64,000 nt of DNA from Persicobacter diffluens. Its GTDB lineage: Bacteria > Bacteroidota > Bacteroidia > Cytophagales > Cyclobacteriaceae. Both the position numbers and the translations under genes were made by a program. This document shows positions 48,301 to 55,526 of this stretch, in pieces (position 1 is the stretch's first letter; every line of letters begins with the position of its first letter). The notes under the pieces are model-generated. The model searched no databases. It saw only the letters and a list, made by a program, of their open reading frames with translations, and had not been told where the DNA came from. The stretch spans positions 930,001 through 994,000 of the forward strand of contig NZ_BQKE01000002.1 of the NCBI RefSeq assembly GCF_036244895.1, in the 5' to 3' direction.

Positions 48301-48901
48301 TTGATTCCTCACTTAATTTAGTATACCGAAGCCTTAATCCATCTATTATTAAAGATTCTGGGAATGCTTTAGGATCTGTAAGAGCATCCTTTGTGACTTT
48401 AAAAGTTACGGAATGCTTTATTTCTCTATCTTTGTCATATAGATATAGCTGGCCAGTAAACGGCAGATCTATTGCATGATTAAAATCAAATACTGACCCT
48501 GAGTAACAATTAGAGGATTCATTATAAAAATTTAAATATTTAGATGATTTGAATGTACTGTCATTATTTGCTAAAACTGCACTTTCCTCTATCACAAAAT
48601 AACTATAAGGTTGACTTATGAACCCACCCCTTGAAACAGACACTTGGATTTGTTTCCCTGGGTAATCAGTTGCCTTAATGAAATTTGAAGTGCTTTCAGA
48701 AGTGTACTGAATATACTTTTCAACCTTACCTGTCCCAATGTCTCTGACTTCAATAATCCATTTAAAATTACCATCAAGAAATGATGATTTTAGAAAGCTT
48801 GGTGCCTCAAACTGTACCTGATCACAAAATGGGGTTTGTCCAAATATTTTCCCACTTATAATAAACAAAACCAAGAACATGAAGAATTTCACCCCATTCA
48901 T
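39323..48901 (-). CDS. Giant SprB-repeat adhesin with type A T9SS sorting domain (3192 aa)
   Basis: The start is taken at 48901 (MNGVKFFMFLVLFIISG...GQTPFCDQVQF), which gives a signal peptide and a 1-bp spacing from the LP1 stop; an upstream alternative start adds nine residues without a signal. Residues 1 to about 1000 are AT-rich and varied. The rest contains more than twenty SprB-type repeats such as ADGSILISIQGGKAPYKVFW and DANGQIVALAEGGTPGYYFQW. The C-terminus has a type A sorting domain (FTVSPNPSDGRFDIDI ... GSGIYVLRMM). SprB is the mobile gliding adhesin of flavobacteria; this protein shares its repeat class but ends in a type A domain. It should be exported by the T9SS and displayed on the surface, forming the base of the operon with LP1. 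Confidence 0.9.
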   Translation of the reverse strand: MNGVKFFMFLVLFIISGKIFGQTPFCDQVQFEAPSFLKSSFLDGNFKWIIEVRDIGTGKVEKYIQYTSESTSNFIKATDYPGKQIQVSVSRGGFISQPYSYFVIEESAVLANNDSTFKSSKYLNFYNESSNCYSGSVFDFNHAIDLPFTGQLYLYDKDREIKHSVTFKVTKDALTDPKAFPESLIIDGLRLRYTKLSEESKTITFFQFNVQGSTRCTDLIKLQTPSSETEDFLVTTPKSTLISNTFASKVEFPLDLSGGNYTAYTGETPPSYTVVEVKLNDVSVTSWQNESDDVYIDADNKVTFSAPEIKKEYTAVPSESDWQNNVEITYEACTGAQASIKLTAKNPPFIYAENPVESHIGLDQATGSISYTIDDGSSEGFSTEHSLSGKLTVNSSECSVNGNISGNAISFDNLSPGEYSPTFIVVDEAQQLQYEYKPSLTSTISFYKTDDITYFTQDESYYGAGDGEIIFQDRLIDGSNIPSQFSWDGGKDSLQFLGRKVMNLVPGEYTNWTVNEYAGACNDIISRSFYKNNVTINIKKRSQIAFETVIVETPTYYSSDLHHYQTSIQVKTNKKILGDHEVRLIHAKSDGTFNFVTYDHIENEQAVFSNLLIDENYYIVAFDRGPTDALNPSNRRAEQYWYDSSSESNINTDLISSDKLSDWLVDPSTMPGYLRFYTENGAAKVFRFANPEPFALDDYTVHKGTNHPFDIICNGEQVAISAIVNVPDDRLGLNFDHFRWTVSTARPESESIPYSGLVEFIPEDKQLRLLDFSVPALDNYQIYLTENIEDFDQAYYGYPLLDPNELFNISQPAQITTAIEINSAFDAYQVSRYDGTDGAVKVKANGGVPAYAVHISGVTNSQDITADGLTTVFQGLSHGTYGVDKVIDAQSCETFMTEEGKAEVTLTAPDSLSFEAVTSDYGLSYQISQHGGDDGSISITAANGIPNYTFELYQMVEGNWQLQEAVNNGGSPYTFSTLTAGDYLAVVYDQFFVKPSVANPEYWQDDEYTRGDVVMQPISLKEPDPLSIDTFVVTNYGAHLNENYHVKAASGALARTGEVNFTISGGIPTKDENNNELFYSLTILDGDNNSRNLKLMVTDNGVGSSSRFQVSSDQKDFPAGALSFKVEDRHSYFVETAFVLMAPPALEISYLAPQKPGCIGDEDGQLAFHIQGGIPFIENGKKYYEVALGGSTAYRIVAGEVAFLKTSDEESFTMGQGETTLIFKDRYNAPYGGLDFTAYEAAWLNEDDKSPWPAWTMDDTSYQNLETSWVKAVKTFDENAASALPYIMPNHPPVQLLADVYTTICDDSADGKIQIKSIYGGSGAAYQLYFAGGTEAIDFSPDVLISDVLLAGNYAFEVSFDQCNTASPADYTISKVYDGHDNRVVGDTLKRNDELVAVLATAPITATVQFADHLCFGEATGGVQVVDIAGGHAPFDFQLDRKNDSNREQWDLILKEELLSGSSWQGPTNLKAGDFALTLLDRQGCLWKEDNGQAISEAREEYVVEETSTANFSLMPATSPVSCTGATDGQISLANFQLVKPTTFVWIREDGQRFGEQTLTVDTHPYEVQALAAGRYQLFLQEQGCSERYANIEAVVEISPAVAFMDSLSVGGNSCEGFDIYGQVNLAGGELFLGHLQSDNSVQWSSLGTWGISAQGKMCHIDFPGRYQLKYVKAAGCNEVISEVKDLNSEEYTFALEKKNGQFDLPCAGELAELTFGPVLNEHTNIPASAAFTYELKKLSDGTTSQNTSGTFRLLPDEYELRAWYEMSGCPIYGQQFSFTVSAPAPLALRVEDQNIPIVVSCMGAELGKIIGNITGGSAPFTLTYYIKEVQHQLEVTEAGPFEISGLPVGYSYQLLLEDAAGCSQAQAQPLYLPYQAPQANIQAIAADYCQQASGEAVINIEHGVGPFILKLDEREVARFAENQWLLQGLEAGKYDYVLEDMGVGQCPVALSVEIAASPQAFEVEVAVLQAPACEGADGRLALELKDRDGQALSWNDFTLLNAPEHFDPGMGILSALEAKAYVFEVIENSRPECVERVEFYLAAKEAPQISSWSVVDLPYCDQPVGSVKVELQGGTGVYEWIPEAGLSLKDAGSAYFEISGLQVDKSYALQFRDQSGNCPGIANVVINAQQVGHVFGPLQTSITPSSCGQTLGAIQLEDLDTNIYQPLWLINESNENKVEGLAAGTYALQLLHLPTGCDTTYWFTVGERSPLDIQWVAQVPADCGKASGEIEVRASGGGESFTYSWRKDNFELAENSGVLKQAFAGQYSVIAQDQYGCVSEPLAIRLEDRPGLEVGINVLSLASCPEVADGKALALVQGGLAPYEYYWNGQAGAVQQEDLTAGTVHLQVVDAAGCAMEAAPVQMFARPELKFSLSHSMPTCTEAADGEASVVILNRQPEEIRTIQWKDHDGQLLAVGEAIHGLADGTYALEIIENSGCSQQQAFEMKSAAGMEIVSITTTAPKCPTAADGGARFQIQGGSGQYFVEWYALDHQQLVGTDFQLSGVPAGAYQLRVMDQQQSACMVASDFEILPPMPLEIIQIEKTIPSCYGLADGSILISIQGGKAPYKVFWPEIGQAGARATQLPVGQYTVNIEDQNGCQLSQQITFDQQPTALQVNTQSVDPASCRFALDGAIALDIAGGIPDYQVSWSNGRRGASINGLGKGMYQALVQDANRCRADLMVEVLAPELLTAEVLEGEDPSCPAMADGRMLLQPAGGTAPYEVVNLPPDAEAVWNSQLAAFEISGLMAGQYYWEIRDAQQCEARSAAYRLYDPAPLTFTSVQYQQPDCHGGADGAIAVSVAGGSGAYLFDWENGQQEAEAVNLSAGTYKLTVADALKGCRLQNTFTLEEPAPLGIVINTQNPACHDDANGQIVALAEGGTPGYYFQWAGQPAGAQISGLTAGDYDLLVTDAHGCQATGSTTLTNPEAVVLAIDGLSDFMEICEGTTLRLDAGAAWKTVRWISEERGLDFSSRQISLTEAGAYQVRVTNQKDCPASQEFQLELVDDLLAAEFLVQSSPEEAFQTYMLVDITYPEPTQISWDIQPAVDIIHAEEHQQEIRFRESGLHVITLTSRQENCMATRVKEVEVVRLTNGRYAVDTGEGLPEDEIFHGTYFTVSPNPSDGRFDIDIQLEQIEDIYLSLQQVGEGKILWSENFKNQDYYHYRLEMPTLGSGIYVLRMMAPSGNKAIKILIK

Positions 48902-48902
48902 A

Positions 48903-50834
48903 TTAATTTCCTTTTGAATAATTCCTAGCAACTAAATGAACATCAGGAATACGTGATAATTCATTCTCATCCAAATTTATAGTGCCTGTTGTTTCTATAA
49001 ATAGACGCTTCAGGTCAGGGAATTCTTTTAAGTCAACATTCACTTCGACATCCTTACTACTATATTTATTTCTAAAAACAAGATGCTCTGTGCCTAATAC
49101 CTCTGAAGTACGTGAGTGACCATAATTAAAGTTAATCTTAATAATTTCATCATTAGTAGTATTTGTTATACTATCACAATCTATTTTAAAAGATGAACCT
49201 TGATAACCGATATTTATTTCAGCAGACTCTGACACTATAAAATTTTTACTAGCTATATGAAAAACAGGTGTACTTATAGACGAAAAGGAAATTTCATCCG
49301 CTTCTATTATTTGAACATAAATACCTTTATAGTAATATCTAAATATAGAAGCACTTGTTGGATAACTCGATCCTGGGAGTAACCCTATTTTACAGGTGGA
49401 ATTAAAACCACTAAACTCTTTTGTAAATTTAATTCGTTTATTAAAGAATAAAGAATAACTATTTTTCGAACCAATTTCATATCTAGTCACAAAATCCCAA
49501 ATATCTAAATAATCATCGCCTTGTTCAATATAAAAGTCAATATTGAATGAATTGATGTTGCGAAAATATTCTAAACTAAAAAAAAGATCATATAGTGAAT
49601 CCGAATCAAAAACTATATTAGGTTGCCACCAAGGCGGTGTACACCCTATAATTACGGGTCCAAATTTTGTAGGTACTAAATCCCATCTTGCGGAAACATA
49701 AAATGCTTGTTTATTCCAAAAATCTTCTAATTCCTTTTGCTTCTGAATGTATGAAGCTAATGATTCTTCGAACTTATTATTGTTTTCTATTTTTACTAAA
49801 ACAGGGAACTCTTCCAAAGCTTCAAAAGAAGGATCAGATACTAAAATCCCATCGGTTTTGAAAGACCGCACCTGATAACTCAGCGCCCCAACCCTTTTGG
49901 GATCCATATAGGAATCCAGTCCAAATGAGGAATTACTTAAATCTACAGATTCCACCTCTGCGATCAATAACTGAAAGTCATTGGATGGAACTGCGAGATC
50001 AGAAATATTATAGGGAGAAAGGTCAACTGTGGCGATATAGCCCATTGAAGAGCCATTATCTAATGCCTCATCGGCATATTGATTAGAGGCCGTATAAAAG
50101 GTCAGTACATTTTTGGCTTCAGCATCCACCTTACTGTGATCTAAATAAGCTTGCATGCGAGCCATTTCCTTTTCAGAAACCTCGTAATATCGGTTCCCCT
50201 CCATATTAATATCTATGCTTCCAAAAGCTTGGTCTAGACCATACCAATGATGGAATTGCAAATCGTTCAACGACAAATTCACTTCTTCCAACTGAAATAA
50301 ACCATAGATAGCAGAATCCAAATCCACTAAGCCCATATCCGACAAATCCAGCCCGGACACATAGCCTTCAGCATTTCTGCTTACCCGATCAGAGTCCCCG
50401 CTGATGCCCAGTTTTTCCAGGGTCTCCAGCTCCAAATCTTTTTCATAAGGCGGATTACCGGAAACCAAAACCTCACGTCCCGGGAATTTGGCTTTAACCT
50501 CCTGAATAATCTCCATATCCAACTGATTATTCCGCAGGTCAATGGTTTTACTGATATTCACCTCATACAGACGCTTATCCATAGCCGTCAATTCCAGTGC
50601 GGAAAAATCTACCGCTGTAATGCGCTGCTCATTAACCGTCACCCGGCTCTCCTTTTCCGGGGAACTTACCCCATAGCTCTCTAAGATGGTGTATAGGATT
50701 TCCAAATCCGTCTGCAGCTGTTGCTCCGCAGGAGATAGTTCGTCCTTTTGGCAAGCAGTGAGTATGGGCAAGGCAAAAAGGGCAAGCAACAGCCAACTGA
50801 TGCCCCGATGGGTGGTGGGTAGATTTGAAGTCAT
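48903..50834 (-). CDS. LRR-like lipoprotein LP1, cognate to the giant adhesin
   Basis: A 643-aa lipoprotein with a signal peptide and lipobox LTAC (cleavage before Cys28). Residues 85-310 have LRR-like periodicity (VDFSALELTAMDKRLYEVNI, LDLSDMGLVDLDSAIYGL, VNLSLNDLQF). The region after about 325 is AT-rich and differs from the paralogs, although it ends with the shared YGHSRT and EFPDLK motifs. The adhesin starts 1 bp after its stop, so the two are one translational unit. It is nearly identical to LP2 up to about residue 320. It may bind or present the adhesin at the outer membrane; that role is inferred from coupling only. Confidence 0.8.
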   Translation of the reverse strand: MTSNLPTTHRGISWLLLALFALPILTACQKDELSPAEQQLQTDLEILYTILESYGVSSPEKESRVTVNEQRITAVDFSALELTAMDKRLYEVNISKTIDLRNNQLDMEIIQEVKAKFPGREVLVSGNPPYEKDLELETLEKLGISGDSDRVSRNAEGYVSGLDLSDMGLVDLDSAIYGLFQLEEVNLSLNDLQFHHWYGLDQAFGSIDINMEGNRYYEVSEKEMARMQAYLDHSKVDAEAKNVLTFYTASNQYADEALDNGSSMGYIATVDLSPYNISDLAVPSNDFQLLIAEVESVDLSNSSFGLDSYMDPKRVGALSYQVRSFKTDGILVSDPSFEALEEFPVLVKIENNNKFEESLASYIQKQKELEDFWNKQAFYVSARWDLVPTKFGPVIIGCTPPWWQPNIVFDSDSLYDLFFSLEYFRNINSFNIDFYIEQGDDYLDIWDFVTRYEIGSKNSYSLFFNKRIKFTKEFSGFNSTCKIGLLPGSSYPTSASIFRYYYKGIYVQIIEADEISFSSISTPVFHIASKNFIVSESAEINIGYQGSSFKIDCDSITNTTNDEIIKINFNYGHSRTSEVLGTEHLVFRNKYSSKDVEVNVDLKEFPDLKRLFIETTGTINLDENELSRIPDVHLVARNYSKGN

Positions 50835-51522
50835 CTTGTATATAGGTTAATTATTTCCGCTAATGCGGGAGAGACACCTATTCCGGCATCCCTATTAGTC
50901 AGTTGATTAAGTTTATAGTCAATTTATATTTTCAGATACTTCTCCTTACCAAAGTCAGAACTCAACATTATTAATCTGAATATCAGCCTAATGCTAAGAA
51001 CGATGGTTTGCAAGAATATCATCCAAAAATTAATTACTGCAATTTAATGTAATAAAAGTATAATTCAGAATAAGGTTCAATAAGTAGCTATGTTTCTTTA
51101 TTACAAGAATACAACAATAAAAACAAATTAAAATCACATAAAGCACTCACAAAACCCTCCAAACTAGACTTTTACGCAAACCACACCCCACTTTAGACTA
51201 AATAAATTGAGTATTTTCCCCTACAGACCTATGTAAGGTTTGATTAGTTTTAAAAGTCAAATTTTGAAACATTTTTCCTCAAAGCCATCTTCCCAAAAAT
51301 AAAAAGGTGCTTTCAATAAAGAATTGATTAAGTCAAAACTATAATTTAAGATATCATATTGAACGATCGAATTACTCCGTGTTAAGAGGATTTATTTCCA
51401 ATTTTTAGCCATGAAGGAATAGCCGATTTGTTAATGAAAGGGAGCTGAAGTGAAGGGGGCGCAAGCAGGAATTTCCCGAATTGGACCGAATTATTGGAAG
51501 CAATTGGGCGCAAGGTATTAGC
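50835..51522 (-). promoter_or_regulatory. Conserved leader upstream of LP1 (copy 1 of 3)
   Basis: About 650 bp upstream of the LP1 ATG is nearly identical to 54156-54840 and 57369-58050. Within 40 nt of the ATG is a small hairpin CCGC-TAAT-GCGG; in the LP3 copy its loop changes to TTAG and the stem lengthens. A TTGACT near 50920 (minus strand) followed 19 nt later by TAATAG could be promoter-like, but it is not the usual Bacteroidota TAnnTTTG form. The block has no open gene. Its conservation and position suggest the shared promoter and 5' UTR of the LP units. Confidence 0.5.
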
Positions 51523-51530
51523 CACAAACG

Positions 51531-52136
51531 GCACTAATTTACGCAAATGACTTGAACATTAAGCCCAAACCGCAAGAGCTCCTCAAAAAACCAACACTTC
51601 CTAACCCATGATTTTAATCGTGGGTTTTCAAACTACCCTAATCCTAATGTAAGGCTTGGCTGTATGGCGGCTTCATGCTCTCCAACTACCCTGCCGTATC
51701 CTTACAGCGAACCCAACATCCTTCAAACAACCCACCGCCAAATTCCATGGACTCGGTCGTAGTCGCCGCGCAATATTATTACTAAACATCCTCATTCCGC
51801 ATGCGAAGACTACGACTAGTGTTTAGTTTTTAGCCATGAACAACACTAATTTACGCAAATGACTTGAACATTAAGCCCAAACCGCAAGAGCTCCTCAAAA
51901 AACCAACACTTCCTACCCCATGATTTTAATCGTGGGTTTTCAAACTACCCTAATCCTAATGTAAGGCTTGGCTGTATGGCGGCTTCATGCTCTCCAACTA
52001 CCCTGCCGTATCCTTACAGCGAACCCAACATCCTTCAAACAACCCACCGCCAAATTCCATGGACTCGGTCGTAGTCGCCGCGCAATATATTTACTAAACA
52101 TCCTCATTCCGCATGCGAAGACTACGAGCAGTGTTG
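51531..52136. repeat. 312-bp repeat, tandem doublet (copies 1 and 2), each with element A
   Basis: The two copies start at 51531 and 51843, and their element-A parts at 51755 and 52067, an exact 312-bp period. Each holds the hairpin ACCCATGATT-TT-AATCGTGGGT with a T-rich 3' side and a conserved body (CTTGGCTGTATGGCGGCTTC). The second copy ends inside the truncated gene start at 52122-52229. No gene is present. Confidence 0.9.
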
Positions 52137-52229
52137 GGCTTTAAACTCCACATTATCACAGAATGTCTGACCATAAGCAGAAGTAAAAATTGATATATAT
52201 ACAAATAAAAATATTTTAAATGCCTTCAT
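52122..52229 (-). pseudogene. Remnant 5' end of an adhesin-like gene behind LP2
   Basis: An ATG 9 bp after the LP2 stop begins MKAFKIFLFVYISIF, continues to a cleavage-like SAYGQ and then TFCDNVEFKAQ. This matches the adhesin start (signal peptide, GQTPFCDQVQFEAP). After 33 codons the frame enters element A and stops at its TAG. It is the truncated partner gene of LP2. Confidence 0.75.
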
Positions 52230-52238
52230 AACACATTT

Positions 52239-54155
52239 CTATGATTCAGAGGAGATAATTGTATATTCCGATATACGATTTAATAACTCAGAATCTAACT
52301 TCACTTCTCCCGTGGTTTTAATATATAAAAATTTTAAATCTGGAAATTCTGAAAGTTCAATATTAACATTTACTAATTTATTACTTTCTTCAATACTAAA
52401 AATTAAATATTCCGTCCCTATCTCCTCATTTGTTCTAGAGTGACCATAATCAAAATTAATTTCAATCTCATTATTTCCTCCTTCATCAATCAACCTATTT
52501 GCATCTAATTTAAAAGAAGTGCCCTGAAAACCAACATTTAAAGTACTAGCATTAATAAATATAGTACCTAAATCAAAGTGAAATATTGGAGTACTAATAG
52601 ACGAAAGAGCATCTGTATCAATTTCAACCTTCCAAGCATTAACACCTTTATAAAAATCACGGAAAAACGTAGAAGATGAATTATTAAATTCACCGGGGAA
52701 CAAGCCAAATTGGCAACTCGTATTCAATTGATTAAAACTATCAGGAAAGTAAATATATTCATTCGTGAAAAAGGAAAAGCTCTTCTTGGAAGACAGATTA
52801 TATGAATTAGAAAAAGTCCACATATCCAAATCATCCTTGTGTGGAGAGGTGCCTATATGGAAACTCTGAATGTTTTTCAAGTACTCTAAATTAAAGAAAA
52901 TTTCATACAAATCATCTGCTGACATATTATCAAATGCAGTTCTTGCTGAATAGGACGGATATATAAGTGTAATTATTGCCCCATACTGAGACGTGACAAC
53001 ATCCCATCTTCCGGGTACAATCCAGTCTTGGAGCTCAAAAAAAGTTTCTAATTCTTGTTGTTTATTCAGGTAATTAAGGCTCTCATTTTCAAATAAACTA
53101 TTATTATTCACCAAGCATTTTACAGGAAATTCGTTTAATTCTTCAAATGAAGGGTCTGGGTAAGTTGAATTATCTGCAAGGAGACTTTGCACCTGATAAC
53201 TCAGTGCCCCTACCCTTTTGGGATCCATGTAGGAATCCAAGCCAAAGGAAGAATTACTCAGGTCCACAGATTCCACCTCTGCGATCAATAACTGAAAGCC
53301 ATCGGATGGAACTGCAAGATCAGAAATATTATAGGGAGAAAGGTCAACTGTGGCGATATAGCCCATAGAAGAGCCATTTTCTAATGCGTCATCGGCATAT
53401 TGATTGGAGGCCGTATAAAAGGTCAGTACATTTTTGGCTTCAGCATCCACCTCACTGTGATCTAAATAAGCTTGCATGCGAGCCATTTCCTTTTCAGAAA
53501 CCTCAAAATATCGGTTTCCCTCCATATTAATTTCTATGCTTCCAAAAGCCTGATCTAAGCCATACCAATGATGAAACTGCAAATCATTCAACGACAAATT
53601 CACTTCTTTCAACTGAAATAATCCGTAGATAGCGGAATCCAAATCCACTAAGCCCATATCCGACAAATCCAGCCCCGTCACATAACCATCGGCATTTTTG
53701 GTGACCCGATCAGAATCGCCACTGATGCCCAGCTTTTCCAACGTCTCCAGCTCCAAATCTTTTTCGTAAGGAGGATTACCGGAAACCAATACCTCACGTC
53801 CCGGGAATTTGGCTTTAACCTCCTGAATAATCTCCATATCCAACTGATTATTCCGCAGGTCAATGGTTTTACTGATATTCACCTCATACAAACGCTTATC
53901 CATGGCCGTCAATTCCAGTGCGGAAAAATCTACCGCTGTAATGCGCTGCTCATTAACCGTCACCCGGCTTTCCTTTTCCGGGGAACTTACCCCATAGCTC
54001 TCTAAGATGGTATATAGGATTTCCAAATCTGTCTGCAGCTGTTGCTCCGCAGGAGATAGTTCGTCCTTTTGGCAGGCAGTGAGTATGGGCAAGGCAAAAA
54101 GGGCAAGCAACAGCCAACTGATGCCCCGATGGGTGGTGGGTAGATTTGAAGTCAT
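52239..54155 (-). CDS. LRR-like lipoprotein LP2, orphaned from its adhesin
   Basis: A 638-aa lipoprotein with the same signal peptide, LTAC lipobox and LRR-like region as LP1, nearly identical to about residue 320. After QVQSLLADNS the protein diverges in sequence while keeping the same segment order (Y-S-ARTAFDNM, LDMWTFSNSY, ISTPIFHF, NFDYGHSRTNEEIGTEYL, EFPDLKFLYIKTTGE). The divergent half is AT-rich. Its downstream partner is reduced to a signal-peptide remnant at 52122-52229, so LP2 is probably without its cognate adhesin. It has its own copy of the conserved leader and may still be expressed. Confidence 0.8.
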   Translation of the reverse strand: MTSNLPTTHRGISWLLLALFALPILTACQKDELSPAEQQLQTDLEILYTILESYGVSSPEKESRVTVNEQRITAVDFSALELTAMDKRLYEVNISKTIDLRNNQLDMEIIQEVKAKFPGREVLVSGNPPYEKDLELETLEKLGISGDSDRVTKNADGYVTGLDLSDMGLVDLDSAIYGLFQLKEVNLSLNDLQFHHWYGLDQAFGSIEINMEGNRYFEVSEKEMARMQAYLDHSEVDAEAKNVLTFYTASNQYADDALENGSSMGYIATVDLSPYNISDLAVPSDGFQLLIAEVESVDLSNSSFGLDSYMDPKRVGALSYQVQSLLADNSTYPDPSFEELNEFPVKCLVNNNSLFENESLNYLNKQQELETFFELQDWIVPGRWDVVTSQYGAIITLIYPSYSARTAFDNMSADDLYEIFFNLEYLKNIQSFHIGTSPHKDDLDMWTFSNSYNLSSKKSFSFFTNEYIYFPDSFNQLNTSCQFGLFPGEFNNSSSTFFRDFYKGVNAWKVEIDTDALSSISTPIFHFDLGTIFINASTLNVGFQGTSFKLDANRLIDEGGNNEIEINFDYGHSRTNEEIGTEYLIFSIEESNKLVNVNIELSEFPDLKFLYIKTTGEVKLDSELLNRISEYTIISSES

Positions 54156-54845
54156 CTTGTATATAGGTTAATTAATTCCGCTAATGCGGGAGAGACACCT
54201 ATTCCGGCATCCCTATTAGTCAGTTGATTAAGTTTATAGTCAATTTATATTTTCAGATACTTCTCCTAGCCAAAATCAGAACTCAACATTATTAATCTGA
54301 ATATCAGCCTAATGCTAAGAACGATGGTTTGCAGGAATCTCATCCAAAAATTAATTACTGCAATTTAATGTAATAAAAGTATAATTCAGAATAGGGTTCA
54401 ATAAGAAGACATGTTTATTTATTACAAGAATACAACAATAAAAACAGATTAAAACCACATAAACCACGCACAAAACACTACAGATAAGACTTTTACGCAG
54501 CCAGCACTACACTTTAGCCTAAACAAATTGAGTATTTTCCCCTACAGACTTATGTAAGGTTTGATTAGTTTTAAAAGCCAAATTTTGAAACATTTTTCTT
54601 CAAAGCCATCTTCCCAAAAATAAAAAGGTGCTTTCAATAAAGAATTGATTAAGTCAAAACTATAATTTAAGATATCATATTGAACGATCGAATTACTCCA
54701 TGTTAAGAGGATTTATTTCCAATTTTTAGCCATGAAGGAATAGCAGATTTTGTTAATAAAAGGGCACTGAAGCGAAGAGCGCGCAAGTACAAATTCCCCG
54801 AATTGGAAGGAATTATTGGAAGTAATTGAGCGCAAGGTTTTAGTC
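54156..54845 (-). promoter_or_regulatory. Conserved leader upstream of LP2 (copy 2 of 3)
   Basis: Nearly identical to the block before LP1, including the CCGCTAATGCGG hairpin and the TTGACT/TAATAG pair. No gene is visible. It joins the hairpin-rich repeat at 54850. Confidence 0.5.
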
Positions 54846-54849
54846 CCAA

Positions 54850-55060
54850 ATGGATTTTTGAATCATCTGCTGTCCTACTTCCCCGGATATTTAATGGATT
54901 AGCCTGCTTTAATAAATATCCCGAAGGGATTAAACTGAATAGCGATGGGTGAAACCCATCGAATCAATACCCAGGGCAACAGAACCCTGAAAGGGTTCAA
55001 CATTAAACACCCATTTTTCAGCCAGCCCCCCTTCCCTTCCACGCCAATAACCGTATCGCG
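54850..55060. repeat. Dispersed repeat R4, copy 1, with serial hairpins
   Basis: About 210 bp matching 58398-58606. It contains TCCCGAAGGGA (54919-54929), CGATGGGTGAAACCCATCG (54943-54961) and GAACCCTGAAAGGGTTC (54982-54998). A CAGGG/CCCTG pairing at 54972-54989 overlaps the last hairpin, so the two would exclude each other; copy 2 lacks this pairing. Confidence 0.8.
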
Positions 55061-55105
55061 AACCCAACATGCATCAAACAACCCACCGTCAAATCCCCTG
55101 AACTC

Positions 55106-55484
55106 AGTCGTAGTCGCCGCGCAATATTATTACTAAACATCCTCATTCCGCATGCGAAGACTACGACTAGTGTTTAGTTTTTAGCCATGAACAACACTAA
55201 TTTACGCAAATGACTTGAACATTAAGCCCAAACCGCAAGAGCTCCTCAAAAAACCAACACTTCCTAACCCATGATTTTAATCGTGGGTTTTCAAACTACC
55301 CTAATCCTAATGTAAGGCTTGGCTGTATGGCGGCTTCATGCTCTCCAACTACCCTGCCGTATCCTTACAGCGAACCCAACATCCTTCAAACAACCCACCG
55401 CCAAATTCCATGGACTCGGTCGTAGTCGCCGCGCAATATTTTTACTAAACATCCTCATTCCGCATGCGAAGACTACGACCAGTG
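55106..55484. repeat. 312-bp repeat doublet behind LP3 (element A at 55106 and 55418)
   Basis: Two element-A copies exactly 312 bp apart flank a full copy of the repeat body, matching the doublet at 51531-52136. The left part (55070-55105) has only the end of a preceding body. The last copy runs into the truncated gene start at 55473-55514. No gene is present. Confidence 0.9.
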
Positions 55485-55514
55485 TTGGGGTAAAAAAAAT
55501 AAAATATTTTTCAT
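55473..55514 (-). pseudogene. Remnant start of a secreted-protein gene behind LP3
   Basis: An ATG 12 bp after the LP3 stop reads MKNILFFLPQHWS and stops at the TAG of element A. The first eight residues look like the start of a signal peptide, and the break lies at the same repeat boundary (CCCAACACTG) as in the LP2 remnant. It is short, so the call depends on the parallel with LP2. Confidence 0.5.
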
Positions 55515-55526
55515 TTAAATCATTAA

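Noticed and set aside
51600..51640. ACCCATGATT/AATCGTGGGT hairpin with T-rich flank as a terminator
   Set aside because: It recurs in every copy of the 312-bp repeat and does not sit consistently after a gene; it may terminate transcription, but it belongs to the repeat.
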